The notes under the pieces are model-generated. The model did no database searches. It saw only the letters and a program-made list of their open reading frames with translations, and was not told the DNA's origin. The position numbers and the translations under genes are program-made. A stretch of DNA of 64,000 nucleotides from Acidobacteriaceae bacterium (GTDB lineage: Bacteria; Acidobacteriota; Terriglobia; Terriglobales; Acidobacteriaceae), in NCBI GenBank assembly GCA_003165795.1, contig PMWW01000164.1:42719-106718 (forward strand). The letters are read 5' to 3'. Shown piece after piece: positions 26,968 through 35,661 of this stretch (the first letter of the stretch is position 1; each line of letters opens with the position of its first letter).

Positions 26968-27960
26968 ATGAAAGCTGCGATCTTAAGCACTCCTCAACCC
27001 ATTGCGGAACAGCCGCTTCGAATCGAAGAGGTACCCAAGCCGGCGATTCAAGCGGGACATGTCTTGTTGAAGGTCCGCGCCTGCGGAGTGTGCCGCACCG
27101 ATCTGCATATCGTTGAAGGCGAACTTCCGCCGCGGCTGGGGCGGCTGATTCCCGGACATCAAATTGTCGGCGACGTGGTCGATGGCGCTACCGCCGCGTT
27201 GCCGATGGGGACTCGCGTCGGCGTCTCCTGGGTTGGAGGCACGGATGGCACGTGCTGGTATTGCCAGCGAGGCTATGAGAACCTTTGCGATGCGCCAACC
27301 TTCACCGGCTATTCCGTCAACGGAGGTTACGCCGAGTACGCCCTGGCTCGCGCCGACTTCGTATTTCCCCTGCCGCCGGAGCTGGATGACTTGCATGCGG
27401 CGCCGCTGCTGTGTGCCGGCATCATTGGATTTCGCAGCCTGCGGGTAGCCGGAGCTGAGCCTGGAGAGCGCGTGGGACTGTTTGGGTTTGGCGCGTCGGC
27501 GCATCTCGCCATTGAGGTCTTGCATTCGTGGAAATGCGATGTGTACGTTTCCACTCGGGGAGCTTCGCATCGCCGGCTGGCGGAGTCGCTGGGAGCCAAG
27601 TGGGTCGGTTCCGAGACCGACAAGCCGCCGGTGGAACTGGATCGCGCCGTGACCTTCGCGCCTAGCGGAGACGTGGTGATAGCGGCATTATCGAGTTTGC
27701 GGAAAGGCGGAGTGGTAGCCATCAACGCGATCCACCTCGATCGCATTCCGCAATTCGATTACGACAAGCTACTGTGGGGAGAGCGCCAGATTCGCAGTGT
27801 CGCCAACATGACGCGCGCCGACGCTCGCGACTTCCTGAAGATTGCGGCCGAGATCGATCTTCGACCCAAAGTCACGGCATTCTCTCTGGATCAAGCCAAT
27901 GAAGCCTTGCTTGCGATCAAGAATGACGCCATCGACGGCGCGGCCGCAATCCTACCCTGA
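26968..27960 (+). CDS. zinc-binding alcohol dehydrogenase family protein
   Basis: 330 residues, medium-chain dehydrogenase. The catalytic zinc ligand Cys lies in ACGVCRTDLHIVEGELP, with the GHQIVGDV segment supplying the His. The structural-zinc loop reads GTDGTCWYCQRGYENLC with three Cys, where four are usual. This matches a distinct subfamily of zinc-binding alcohol dehydrogenases. The nucleotide fold holds GLFGFGASAHLAIEVL. GGGAAT-like purines precede the ATG. It probably reduces aldehydes or oxidises alcohols in the cytoplasm. Monocistronic and convergent with the next gene. Confidence 0.85.
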   Translation: MKAAILSTPQPIAEQPLRIEEVPKPAIQAGHVLLKVRACGVCRTDLHIVEGELPPRLGRLIPGHQIVGDVVDGATAALPMGTRVGVSWVGGTDGTCWYCQRGYENLCDAPTFTGYSVNGGYAEYALARADFVFPLPPELDDLHAAPLLCAGIIGFRSLRVAGAEPGERVGLFGFGASAHLAIEVLHSWKCDVYVSTRGASHRRLAESLGAKWVGSETDKPPVELDRAVTFAPSGDVVIAALSSLRKGGVVAINAIHLDRIPQFDYDKLLWGERQIRSVANMTRADARDFLKIAAEIDLRPKVTAFSLDQANEALLAIKNDAIDGAAAILP

Positions 27961-27968
27961 ATTGCACT

Positions 27969-28736
27969 CTACTGCAACTTCGCGTAGTTGGCGCTGGTGG
28001 TTGTCACCTGAATCTGCTTGGCGGTCGCGTTCAGGACCGTCTGCTGGGCATAGTTGGTTCCATCCGGCAAGCTGGCCATTTGCACCGCCAGGGTGACTAC
28101 GTCGCTTGGTCCGTCCATGAAAGTGTTGACGTTAATGGTGCTGATCTTTCGGGTGGACGTGTCAAAGGCAATCGTCATCTGGTCGCCCTGCTTGGCATAG
28201 TTCTTGAAAACCAGTTGAACCTGATTCCCTCCCATGGTCTTATCCATGGAAACGTTCTTCTTCTGGATGGCCTGCTGCATCAGCTGGGGATTCGGCGGTA
28301 CATACAGAGACAGCAAACTTTGCACCTGCTGCATGTAGTCTTTCATCTCGTCGGTTTTCTTTTCGACGATTCTCTGCCGTAGCCTTCCCCCCTTCTGATC
28401 GGCCGGCTGCGGCGGCGCGCCGAGCAGAACCTTCTGCACTTGCCCGTCGGGTCCGTACGAACATTGATAGACCCGCTCCGGTTTCTGCTCGCCCTTAAGG
28501 GTTATTTGCGTGGTCTCCACCCACTGATATTGACGCAGTTTCTGCTTGTTCTCCGCAGACGCCTGCTTCAGGGCCATGAGTTTTTGTTGCAACTCAGGGT
28601 TCGCGGCGCCTCCCATCTGCGCCAGAGCCGTGGTGGACAACACTGCTAGCAGCGCTATGCCAACAACGGGCAGCTTCCAGCGGATGGGACGCGTGATGCC
28701 TTGGCCGCTCGCGATCATTTCGGTCTGTTCCTTCAT
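27969..28736 (-). CDS. secreted protein of unknown function
   Basis: 255 residues from the ATG at 28734-28736 (GGAGAA upstream). A signal peptide (about 20-40, PVVGIALLAVLSTTALAQ) is followed by a helical region (NPELQQKLMALKQASAENKQKLRQYQWVETTQI), then strand-rich sequence ending TNYAQQTVLNATAKQIQV. It looks like a family of exported acidobacterial proteins, but I cannot name a domain. Upstream, a perfect 14-bp palindrome GAGCGGCGCCGCTC at 28789-28802 lies in its leader. Confidence 0.6.
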   Translation of the reverse strand: MKEQTEMIASGQGITRPIRWKLPVVGIALLAVLSTTALAQMGGAANPELQQKLMALKQASAENKQKLRQYQWVETTQITLKGEQKPERVYQCSYGPDGQVQKVLLGAPPQPADQKGGRLRQRIVEKKTDEMKDYMQQVQSLLSLYVPPNPQLMQQAIQKKNVSMDKTMGGNQVQLVFKNYAKQGDQMTIAFDTSTRKISTINVNTFMDGPSDVVTLAVQMASLPDGTNYAQQTVLNATAKQIQVTTTSANYAKLQ

Positions 28737-28842
28737 AACGATTCTCCAGTCTGCTCTTAAAAGTGACATTCCCAGTCGCACTTAGGGTGAGCGGCGCCGC
28801 TCGGTCTGCTCTCATTCGATCTTATTGAGGGGATACCTAGCA

Positions 28843-29283
28843 TTACAGACTTCCCGCCGGTTTGGCCACATCTTTTTCCACCGGGACCAGAGGGACTTCT
28901 TTGATCTGGTCGCCGGGATGGGGTGTGAAAGAAGTGAGCTGTGACTTGCCCAGCCAGCTCGAAATTCCGGAAAAATAGTAGGTGCCGTCTCGCAGGCTAA
29001 AGAGTAACTTCGATTCCGGATTCTTTCCCGGCGAGGCCGTCTGGAAAAAATACAAATCCTGCTGCAGTTTGCCGTCTTTACTTCGTATCGTGACGTAAGT
29101 CGGGGCGACGATGTCGAGCGTGTACTGTCCGGCCGGCATTTTATTTCCCGCGATGTAGAAATCGAACGGGACATCGGAGGTGCCGCTGCGAGGATGGCCC
29201 TGCGCTGACGCCGGACCACAGACAAGCGCGACCACGAAGTAGCTGACGATGCCCAGCCATTGCCGACTACCATGCTGCTTCAT
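28843..29283 (-). CDS. secreted small protein of unknown function
   Basis: 146 residues. The ATG at 29281-29283 has AGGAGAAAAGA upstream; the extra codons to 29472 overlap the next gene and lack a ribosome site. A signal peptide (about 6-28, ending CGPASAQG) is followed by VPFDFYIAGNKMPAGQYTLDIV, a pattern common in exported acidobacterial proteins. A beta-rich remainder (TYVTIRSKDGK, LLFSLRDGTYYFSGI) follows. Possibly a surface or periplasmic beta-sandwich. Not in a clear operon. Confidence 0.65.
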   Translation of the reverse strand: MKQHGSRQWLGIVSYFVVALVCGPASAQGHPRSGTSDVPFDFYIAGNKMPAGQYTLDIVAPTYVTIRSKDGKLQQDLYFFQTASPGKNPESKLLFSLRDGTYYFSGISSWLGKSQLTSFTPHPGDQIKEVPLVPVEKDVAKPAGSL

Positions 29284-29408
29284 TCTTTTCTCCTGAGTTT
29301 GTTGTCCCACCCAATCCAACGTGTCCAACGTGACGTCGCCTGGCGACCGCGTCTTTTGCAACCGCTTCGCCCGGCGTCGGGTATTCACTGCGAAGCGCCG
29401 CCGCGGGG

Positions 29409-29858
29409 CTACCCGATGGCAGCATTGGCAAAGCCGAGCAGTTGTGCCATGCGGCCCTGCGCGGCGTCCCAATACTCGGCCTGCTGCACATTCACCTTCA
29501 GCAGGATGAGATTGGCATCGTCAAGTCCGCCGGGAAACCAGGCTTTGTAGTCAGAACTCCACAACTCTTTGGCTTTGGCATGGTCGCGCACCAGTTCGCA
29601 ATATCCGCTGACCGAAACATAGCGTTTGCCGGAATGGTCAACGTAGGCAAGATTCACCCGCTGGCTGGTACGGATAGCTTCCACCTTCTCGGTATTGTTG
29701 GGGGAGAAAAACCAGATCACACCCTCGGGGGCGACTCCCCGGCTGGCCATGGGACAGCTATGTAGCGTGCCTTCGGGCCGGACCGTGGTCAGCATTGCAA
29801 AGTCGATGCCAGCGATGAGTTTGTTCAATTTTATGACCGGATCGGATATCTGCGTCAT
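29409..29858 (-). CDS. pyridoxamine 5'-phosphate oxidase-like (general stress FMN-binding) protein
   Basis: 149 residues from the ATG at 29856-29858. DFAMLTTVRPEGTLHSCPM and IWFFSPNNTEKVEAIRTSQRVNLAYVD are the split-barrel FMN-binding fold of the general stress protein 26 family. VSVSGYCELVRDHAKAKELW follows, then AWFPGGLDDANLILLKVNVQQAEYWD. Such proteins bind FMN or related flavins in the cytoplasm; the reaction is usually unknown. Confidence 0.85.
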   Translation of the reverse strand: MTQISDPVIKLNKLIAGIDFAMLTTVRPEGTLHSCPMASRGVAPEGVIWFFSPNNTEKVEAIRTSQRVNLAYVDHSGKRYVSVSGYCELVRDHAKAKELWSSDYKAWFPGGLDDANLILLKVNVQQAEYWDAAQGRMAQLLGFANAAIG

Positions 29859-29922
29859 GCAAGCTCCTTGACCTTCGAGATCAACACCATGCCGGAAGCC
29901 GCAGGCACTCGACGACGATGTG

Positions 29923-30807
29923 TTACTCGGCAGCCGCCGCCATAAAGTCGGCGGCGACGTCTTCCGGCTTCCAACCGTTTCCAGAGTATACCTTGACGAC
30001 TTTTCCATCCTTGCCAATCAAGACCGTGCTGAGGCTGTGCACGATCTGCCCGTCCTTTGCGTTGTAAGCCAGACCGAAGAAATCAGCGGCCTTGCGTATT
30101 TCTTCAGGCGTGCCTGTAGCAAACTCCCAGTGTTGGAACTTGGGATCAATGCCCCCGACATAGCGTTCGCCATAGCTTCGCAAAACCGAGGGTATGTCAG
30201 TTTCTGGATCAATGCTGATGCTGAGAAGCTGTGCCTTGTCAAATATGTGGGGATCTTTCTGTAGTTGTTGCATGACCTCTGCAAAGTTATGGCTCATACG
30301 CAGGCAATAGTCGGGAAAGGGACAGCGGGTATAGATGAAAGTCAGCAGCAGCGGCTTCCCGCGGAACTGTTGCAAGTGAATCTTCTGGCCATCCTGGTTG
30401 ATCAGGGCGAAGCTGGGGACTAGCTCGCCCGGCTGAGGTTTATGCAAGGGAGATGTGCCGTCGCCGACGCTGTCAGTCGACTTGGTGAAGCTGATGTCCT
30501 GCAACTCGGCGTGATCGCTCAGAACCAGCGTGGCTTGAATCTGGTCGCCGGGCGCAATTGCGCGGAAGACCCAGTTGTTGGCTTGGCTGACCGTGAACGG
30601 CATGGTCATGCCTTTCATCAGGCCGGGCACATCCTGGTGTGCGATGGTCAAGGTGCGAGCAGTGGGATCGACTGCTACCACGCGGCCTTGTAACTCATAG
30701 CGCTTGGCAGCGGGCGGCCGGGAGCAAGCGGCGAACAACATGAGCAGGATGGAAACGACGCTCAGCGGTATGCGCTTGATCCGAGTACGCCATTGGTGAA
30801 CATACAT
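29923..30807 (-). CDS. SCO1/SenC-type copper protein with N-terminal CusF-like domain
   Basis: 294 residues. A signal sequence with lipobox-like LMLFAAC (Cys about residue 29) implies a lipoprotein. Residues about 38-115 (YELQGRVVAVDPTARTLTIAH, MKGMTMPFTV) match a CusF-like copper-binding domain, with the MKGMTM metal patch. The C-terminal thioredoxin-fold SCO domain follows (GELVPSFALINQDG, TFIYTRCPFPDYC). Its cysteines are spaced Cx5C instead of the classic CxxxC, and the His of IVHSLSTVLI is kept. Likely delivers copper to a cytochrome oxidase or other envelope enzyme. Transcribed alone. Confidence 0.85.
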   Translation of the reverse strand: MYVHQWRTRIKRIPLSVVSILLMLFAACSRPPAAKRYELQGRVVAVDPTARTLTIAHQDVPGLMKGMTMPFTVSQANNWVFRAIAPGDQIQATLVLSDHAELQDISFTKSTDSVGDGTSPLHKPQPGELVPSFALINQDGQKIHLQQFRGKPLLLTFIYTRCPFPDYCLRMSHNFAEVMQQLQKDPHIFDKAQLLSISIDPETDIPSVLRSYGERYVGGIDPKFQHWEFATGTPEEIRKAADFFGLAYNAKDGQIVHSLSTVLIGKDGKVVKVYSGNGWKPEDVAADFMAAAAE

Positions 30808-30859
30808 ACGAGCTTTATTGTACGGAATGCGGTATCTGGACGAGGGGATGCAGCGTGCT

Positions 30860-31525
30860 CTAGCCCGCGATACCTTTTAGTACGTGATAGAACTCCTCCA
30901 AGCCGTTGAACATGATCTGTATGCCGATACAGACCACGATGAAGGCGGACAAACGGATGAGAACGCTGGTGCCGGTTGGACCTAGCAGGCGCTGCAGGCC
31001 TTCGGAAAACCAATAGCACAGGAAGATGGCCAGCCCAATCAGCAAAATGCCGATTACGGCGGTGAGCGCGCTGACGATCAGTTGCAAGTGGGCTTCCTCG
31101 TGGAGGTTGCTGCCCAGAGTGAGAGCGACGGCAATCGATCCAGGCCCTACGGTCAGCGGCATGGTGAGGGGATAAAATGCCTGCGACAGCACTTCCTGGT
31201 TGTCCGGTGGAGATTCGGGCTCACGCTCCTTCAGATCGCTTTGTTTGTTCAGGATTCGCCAGCCGGCGACGGTGACGACCAGGCCGCCACCGAACTGCAC
31301 TGCCGCCAGACTCACGCCAAAGAACTGCAGAACATAAGACCCAATGAACAGCGATGCCACCAGCAGAACAATTCCGTTGATCGCGACCCGCATGGCGACG
31401 GTGCGGCGGATGTTCTCGGAATATTCCAGCGTCATCTCGGCGAAGATGGGCGCCATGCCCAGCGGATTCACAATCGGCAGCAAAGCGGCGAAGACGAGCA
31501 GCACATTGCGAACGATGGCATACAT
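30860..31525 (-). CDS. MarC family integral membrane protein
   Basis: 221 residues from the ATG at 31523-31525; upstream codons to 31819 overlap the start of nhaA on the other strand and are not protein-like. Six helices are visible. The first reads NVLLVFAALLPIVNPLGMAPIFAEMT, then GIVLLVASLFIG, VQFGGGLVVTVAGW and the conserved AFYPLTMPLTVGPGSIAVALTLG. MarC/UPF0056 proteins are inner-membrane proteins of unsettled transport function. Divergent from nhaA, with about 120 bases between starts. Confidence 0.88.
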   Translation of the reverse strand: MYAIVRNVLLVFAALLPIVNPLGMAPIFAEMTLEYSENIRRTVAMRVAINGIVLLVASLFIGSYVLQFFGVSLAAVQFGGGLVVTVAGWRILNKQSDLKEREPESPPDNQEVLSQAFYPLTMPLTVGPGSIAVALTLGSNLHEEAHLQLIVSALTAVIGILLIGLAIFLCYWFSEGLQRLLGPTGTSVLIRLSAFIVVCIGIQIMFNGLEEFYHVLKGIAG

Positions 31526-31645
31526 GTGAGTCTCACAGCATAGCCCAGTGATTGCGCCGGCACAATTGCCGGCGAAGTTTCCATCATTGACGAAGGCCCG
31601 GTTTACGGGTTGAATGGGAGCGTCGATTGACCAGCTGCAAAACGT

Positions 31646-33022
31646 ATGGGCATCCCGCCAAGAACTTACGGTGCGCTGCAAGTGAAGCTGCGCGAGTCGC
31701 TGGTGACTCGCACGCTGGTCATGCCCATTCAGCGGTTCATTCACATTCAGGGAATCAGCAGCGTCATTCTGTTGGCCGCCGCGGTCGCCGCGCTGCTCTG
31801 GGCCAATTCGCCCTGGCATGACTCATATCATCACGTCTGGGAGATGGAGCTGACGCTGTCGCGGCTGCAGTTGCCGGTCCATGCCTGGATCAATGACCTG
31901 CTGATGGCCATCTTTTTCTTTTTGGTCGGCATGGAAATCAAGCACGAGATCGTGCATGGCGAGCTTGCCGACATGCGGCGTGCGGCATTCCCTATCTTCG
32001 GGGCCTTGGGCGGCATGATCGTTCCGGCGCTGCTATTTGCCACGCTGAATCACGGTCACGACGGCCATCACGGCTGGGGCATTCCGATGGCAACCGATAT
32101 CGCTTTCTCGCTGGGCGTGCTGGGAATGGTGAAAGGGGTTCCCGCGGACCTGAAGATCTTTCTGCTGTCGCTGGCCATCGCCGACGACATCGGTGCCATC
32201 CTGGTGATCGCGGTTTTCTACAGCGGCTCTTTGGACCGGACGGCGCTGTTTGTGGGTCTGGTAATTCTCGGCCTCATTGCGGTCGTGCTGAAGCTGGGAA
32301 TTTCGCAGCCGATTTTGTACTTCGTGCTGGGCGTGGGGTTCTGGGTAGCGATTCTGCGATCGGGAATTCATGCCACCATCGCGGGCGTGATCCTGGGGTT
32401 CATGGTGCCGACGACGGCTACTTTGTCGCTAACAGACTTCCAGGACCTCGCAACGGACATGTCGCGACGCTTCCGAGATGCGATGGCAGTCGGCGACGTC
32501 AAGAGCGCCAAGAACCTGCTGGGTGGCTTCGATCAACTGCTAAACAGCACCGAGTCGGCATCGGAACGTTTGACGCGGTTGCTGAACGATTGGGTTTCGT
32601 TCCTGGTGTTGCCCTTGTTCGCCCTGGCGAATGCGGGCGTAACTTTTTCCGGAGGAGCTTGGCACGAACTGCTTACCAGTCGCGTGGCCTGGGGAATTAT
32701 GCTCGGGCTGGTGGTGGGAAAGCCGCTGGGGATCGTAGGATTCGCCAAGGCGGCGGTGGTGGGGCGACTGGCTCAACTGCCCAACGGAGTTACGTGGCGG
32801 CAGATCAGCGCGGTTGGGGTACTGGCCGGGATCGGATTCACGGTCTCAATCTTTATCAGCTCGCTGGCGTTCGACGATCCGGCATATCTGTTGCAGGCAA
32901 AGACTGCGGTATTGGCGGCGTCCGTACTGGCCGGCCTGCTCGGCTACTTTGCACTGCGAGACAGAGCAAAGTTTGAGGCGGCGCCGAAATCTGAGATGGT
33001 GGAGGACCCGCAGCTGCAGTAG
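31646..33022 (+). CDS. nhaA: Na+/H+ antiporter NhaA
   Basis: 458 residues with twelve expected membrane helices. Key NhaA features are FLVGMEIKHEIVHGEL, GIPMATDIAFSLGVL with the helix-IV Asp, and LLSLAIADDIGAILVIAVFY with the adjacent Asp pair of helix V that binds Na+ and H+. Later helices include GIHATIAGVILGFMVP, FALANAGVTF and GKPLGIVGFA. The C-terminus extends slightly past the core. It exchanges Na+ for H+ across the inner membrane, for salt and alkaline tolerance. Monocistronic. Confidence 0.95.
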   Translation: MGIPPRTYGALQVKLRESLVTRTLVMPIQRFIHIQGISSVILLAAAVAALLWANSPWHDSYHHVWEMELTLSRLQLPVHAWINDLLMAIFFFLVGMEIKHEIVHGELADMRRAAFPIFGALGGMIVPALLFATLNHGHDGHHGWGIPMATDIAFSLGVLGMVKGVPADLKIFLLSLAIADDIGAILVIAVFYSGSLDRTALFVGLVILGLIAVVLKLGISQPILYFVLGVGFWVAILRSGIHATIAGVILGFMVPTTATLSLTDFQDLATDMSRRFRDAMAVGDVKSAKNLLGGFDQLLNSTESASERLTRLLNDWVSFLVLPLFALANAGVTFSGGAWHELLTSRVAWGIMLGLVVGKPLGIVGFAKAAVVGRLAQLPNGVTWRQISAVGVLAGIGFTVSIFISSLAFDDPAYLLQAKTAVLAASVLAGLLGYFALRDRAKFEAAPKSEMVEDPQLQ

Positions 33023-33193
33023 TCCGCCGTCCTGAAGAATTGGCATTAAAAGAGGGACTAGAAGGCCCAAACGCGTTACAATTTTCGCGGCCTCTTCATA
33101 GCCGAGACCAAGCCGTCCGCAGTGCCTGCGTCTTGTAGATGTCCGACCCGGGAAACTCCCGGCAGCGCGGGATGAGTTGTCTGCGCAGTAGCT

Positions 33194-33217
33194 GGTTGGA
33201 TCGTTCCCGATCCAACC
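33194..33217 (+). promoter_or_regulatory. GGTTGGATCG hairpin in the leader of a lipoprotein gene
   Basis: GGTTGGATCG pairs perfectly with CGATCCAACC around a 4-nt loop, ending 23 bases before the ATG at 33241. It resembles stem 1 of the leaders at 5609, 8882 and 10996 but lacks their second hairpin, so kinship is uncertain. Confidence 0.4.
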
Positions 33218-33240
33218 CAACAACGAAAGCAGGAAGAACT

Positions 33241-34092
33241 ATGCGTTCCCGAATGTCAGCGCTCGTGCTTAGTGCAATTCTCATGGTAAGTTTCGCGGCC
33301 TGCAGCAAGAAGGACCAGAGCCAGAACCAGTCGCCGATGGCGAACGACACTTCTTCTTCGGCCCAGGCTAATCAACCGGCGAGCACCACGCCGCAGGCCA
33401 ATCCGGCCGCGCCAAATCAGCAGGCCTCCTCGGCTCCGGCGCAGCCGCCGCAGCAGCAAATGGCGCCGGCCCAGCAACCGCAGCAAATGGCGCCAGCCCA
33501 GCCGCAACCGCAGATGGCCCAGGCGCCACCACCACCGCCGCCGCCGCCATTGGTGGTTCCGGCAGGCACAAGTCTGGTGGTACGGGTAGGCGAGACCATC
33601 AACACAAAAATGGCGAACCCAGGCGACTCCTTTACGGGAGTGCTGGCGCATTCCGTGGCAGTGAATGGTGTGGTTGCTATCCCGTCTGGCGCGGGCGTGG
33701 CCGGAACCGTGGTCGATGCGAAGTCGCCGGGCAGGTTTAAGGGCGAGGGAACGTTGTCGATCGCGTTGACCTCGATCAACGTGCGTGGTGTTCCGACCAC
33801 GATTCAAAGTTCCACCTATACCCAGACCATCAAAGGCAAGGGCAAGCGGACGGCAGTTATGGCTGGTGGTGGAACCGGAGCCGGCGCTTTGATTGGCGGA
33901 CTCGCCGGCGGCGGTAAAGGTGCACTGATCGGCGGTTTGGTTGGTGCCGGCGCCGGTACAGCGGGTGCGGCGTTTACCGGCAACAAGGAACTGACGATTC
34001 CGGCGGAGTCGGTAGTTACCTTCAGGCTGGGACACTCGATTACCGTGCGGCGGTCGGCGAAACAGCCGTCGCAGAACCAGCCGTCTCAGTAG
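33241..34092 (+). CDS. lipoprotein with Gln/Pro-rich linker and glycine zipper
   Basis: 283 residues from the ATG at 33241 (GCAGGAAG upstream). A lipobox (LMVSFAAC, Cys about 20) is followed by a long low-complexity Gln/Pro/Ala stretch (about 25-102) that includes seven consecutive prolines. A beta-rich domain (VPAGTSLVVRVGETINTKMA, about 104-195) and a glycine-zipper segment (AGALIGGLAGGGKGALIGGL, about 218-240) follow. It ends with another strand region. Such proteins sit in the outer membrane and the linker may cross peptidoglycan. Function unknown. Confidence 0.72.
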   Translation: MRSRMSALVLSAILMVSFAACSKKDQSQNQSPMANDTSSSAQANQPASTTPQANPAAPNQQASSAPAQPPQQQMAPAQQPQQMAPAQPQPQMAQAPPPPPPPPLVVPAGTSLVVRVGETINTKMANPGDSFTGVLAHSVAVNGVVAIPSGAGVAGTVVDAKSPGRFKGEGTLSIALTSINVRGVPTTIQSSTYTQTIKGKGKRTAVMAGGGTGAGALIGGLAGGGKGALIGGLVGAGAGTAGAAFTGNKELTIPAESVVTFRLGHSITVRRSAKQPSQNQPSQ

Positions 34093-34117
34093 GTTCTTCG
34101 GTCGTAATCCAGTGAAG

Positions 34118-34146
34118 AGGGATGCCATGATGGCCTCCCTTTTTTT
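34118..34146 (+). terminator. Rho-independent terminator
   Basis: AGGGA-T-GCC pairs with GGC-C-TCCCT (one internal mismatch, loop ATGAT). It is followed by seven Ts, 25 bases after the lipoprotein stop and just before the convergent end of glmU. Confidence 0.85.
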
Positions 34147-34185
34147 GTCCGCGGGTTGGCGTGCGATAGACCTGGCTGGATAACG

Positions 34186-35637
34186 CTACTTAACCTGTGC
34201 CCTTGCCTTTGTCCGCCGTTGCTCGGCCCAGCCTGCCTTCACAACTTGACGGCCGCGGGCCAGGGCCAAGGCATCGGCGGGAACATCTTCGGTGATGCAG
34301 GAAGAAGCGCCAATGTAGGCCCCCCGCCCGATGCGAATGGGTGCGACGAGAGTGGAGTCGCTGCCCACGAACACGCCGTCTTCAATCACGGTGACATTCT
34401 TATTCACGCCGTCATAGTTGCAAGTGATGGTGCCGGCTCCAACGTTCACCCCTTCCCCGATCTCGGCATCGCCCAGGTAGGTGAGATGATTGGCTTTCGA
34501 TCCCTTGCCCAGCCGCGTCTTCTTGGTCTCCACAAAGTTGCCGACGTGGGCGCCCTCACCGATGTCACTGCCTGGGCGGAGATGCGAGTACGGTCCAATC
34601 TGCGCCCCTTTGCGCACCACCGAATCTTCCAGAATGCAGCCCGGCCGGATGAGTACGTTATTGCCAATCTCGCAATTGGTAATGATGGAGTAGGAGCGAA
34701 TGCGGCAGTCAGCGCCGATCCTTGTCTTGCCGATCAGTTGCACGAAGGGCTCGATTACGGTGTCAGTGCCGATTTCGACATCGGCATCGATGTCGCATGT
34801 CTCAGGGCGAAAGATCGTGGTCCCGGCCAGCATGAGCTCACCTGCTTTCTGGTTGCGAAGCTGAGCGTCAAGTTGCGCGAGTTCCATACGGGTGTTGATG
34901 CCGAGCACTTCGTTGGAATCGTCGGCCCGCAAAGCCAGCACCTTTTCGCCGGCCTTGCGCAACAGCACTGCGATGTCGGTCAGGTAATACTCGCGGTGAG
35001 CATTGTCGGTTCCCAGCTTGCCGATGTGCGCATACAGAGGCTTAGCGGCAAAAGCGTAGATGCCGGAGTTGATCTCGCGCTGCTGCAGCTCCTTGCCGCG
35101 CAGCGCTTTCTGTTCGACGATGCGATCTACTTCGTCCGTCTCTTTGCCGCGTACGATTTTGCGGAAGACGCGGCCGTAGCCGGTAGGATCGTCGGGCTCG
35201 GCCGTGAGCATGGTCATCGCCGCATGGCTCGCCACATGAAAGTCGCGGACCCGCGCAATCGTCTCCGCCTTAATTAACGGCACGTCACCCGAGAGTACGA
35301 GAACGTTATCGAAGCCCTGTAGCGCGGCGCGGGCGGTCATCACGGCGTGTCCGGTACCGAGCTGTTCGCTTTGCAGGATGAAACTAATGCCGGTGGACCG
35401 CAGAGCTTCGCACACGCGCTCCGACTCATGGCCGACGATAGCGAAGATGCTACTGGGAGGAACGACTTCCACTGCCGCCGCCACAACGTGGGCCAATAGC
35501 GGCTTGCCGCCGATTTCGTGCAGCACCTTGGGGCGGCTTGACTTCAGCCGCGTGCCTTTTCCGGCAGCCAGGATGGCAACCGCAAATGTGGCCGGTTTCT
35601 TCTTGGTTTTCGCAGAGGTAGAAGTAGGCTTGGGCAT
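34186..35637 (-). CDS. glmU: bifunctional GlmU (UDP-GlcNAc pyrophosphorylase / GlcN-1-P acetyltransferase)
   Basis: 483 residues, full length for the family. The N-terminal half is a nucleotidyltransferase with VAILAAGKGTRLKSSRPKVLH, QLGTGHAVMTA and VLVLSGDVPLI. The C-terminal half is a left-handed beta helix of hexapeptide repeats (IGTDTVIEPFVQLIGKTRIG, NHLTYLGDAEIG, GTITCNYDGVNK), the acetyltransferase. It makes UDP-GlcNAc for peptidoglycan and lipopolysaccharide in the cytoplasm. It lies 24 bases downstream of yvcK on the same strand, so they probably share a transcript. Confidence 0.96.
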   Translation of the reverse strand: MPKPTSTSAKTKKKPATFAVAILAAGKGTRLKSSRPKVLHEIGGKPLLAHVVAAAVEVVPPSSIFAIVGHESERVCEALRSTGISFILQSEQLGTGHAVMTARAALQGFDNVLVLSGDVPLIKAETIARVRDFHVASHAAMTMLTAEPDDPTGYGRVFRKIVRGKETDEVDRIVEQKALRGKELQQREINSGIYAFAAKPLYAHIGKLGTDNAHREYYLTDIAVLLRKAGEKVLALRADDSNEVLGINTRMELAQLDAQLRNQKAGELMLAGTTIFRPETCDIDADVEIGTDTVIEPFVQLIGKTRIGADCRIRSYSIITNCEIGNNVLIRPGCILEDSVVRKGAQIGPYSHLRPGSDIGEGAHVGNFVETKKTRLGKGSKANHLTYLGDAEIGEGVNVGAGTITCNYDGVNKNVTVIEDGVFVGSDSTLVAPIRIGRGAYIGASSCITEDVPADALALARGRQVVKAGWAEQRRTKARAQVK

Positions 35638-35661
35638 TTCGATTCCAGATGTACGAGCGAG

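Noticed and set aside
34156..35277. A 373-codon plus-strand frame
   Set aside because: Antisense of glmU.
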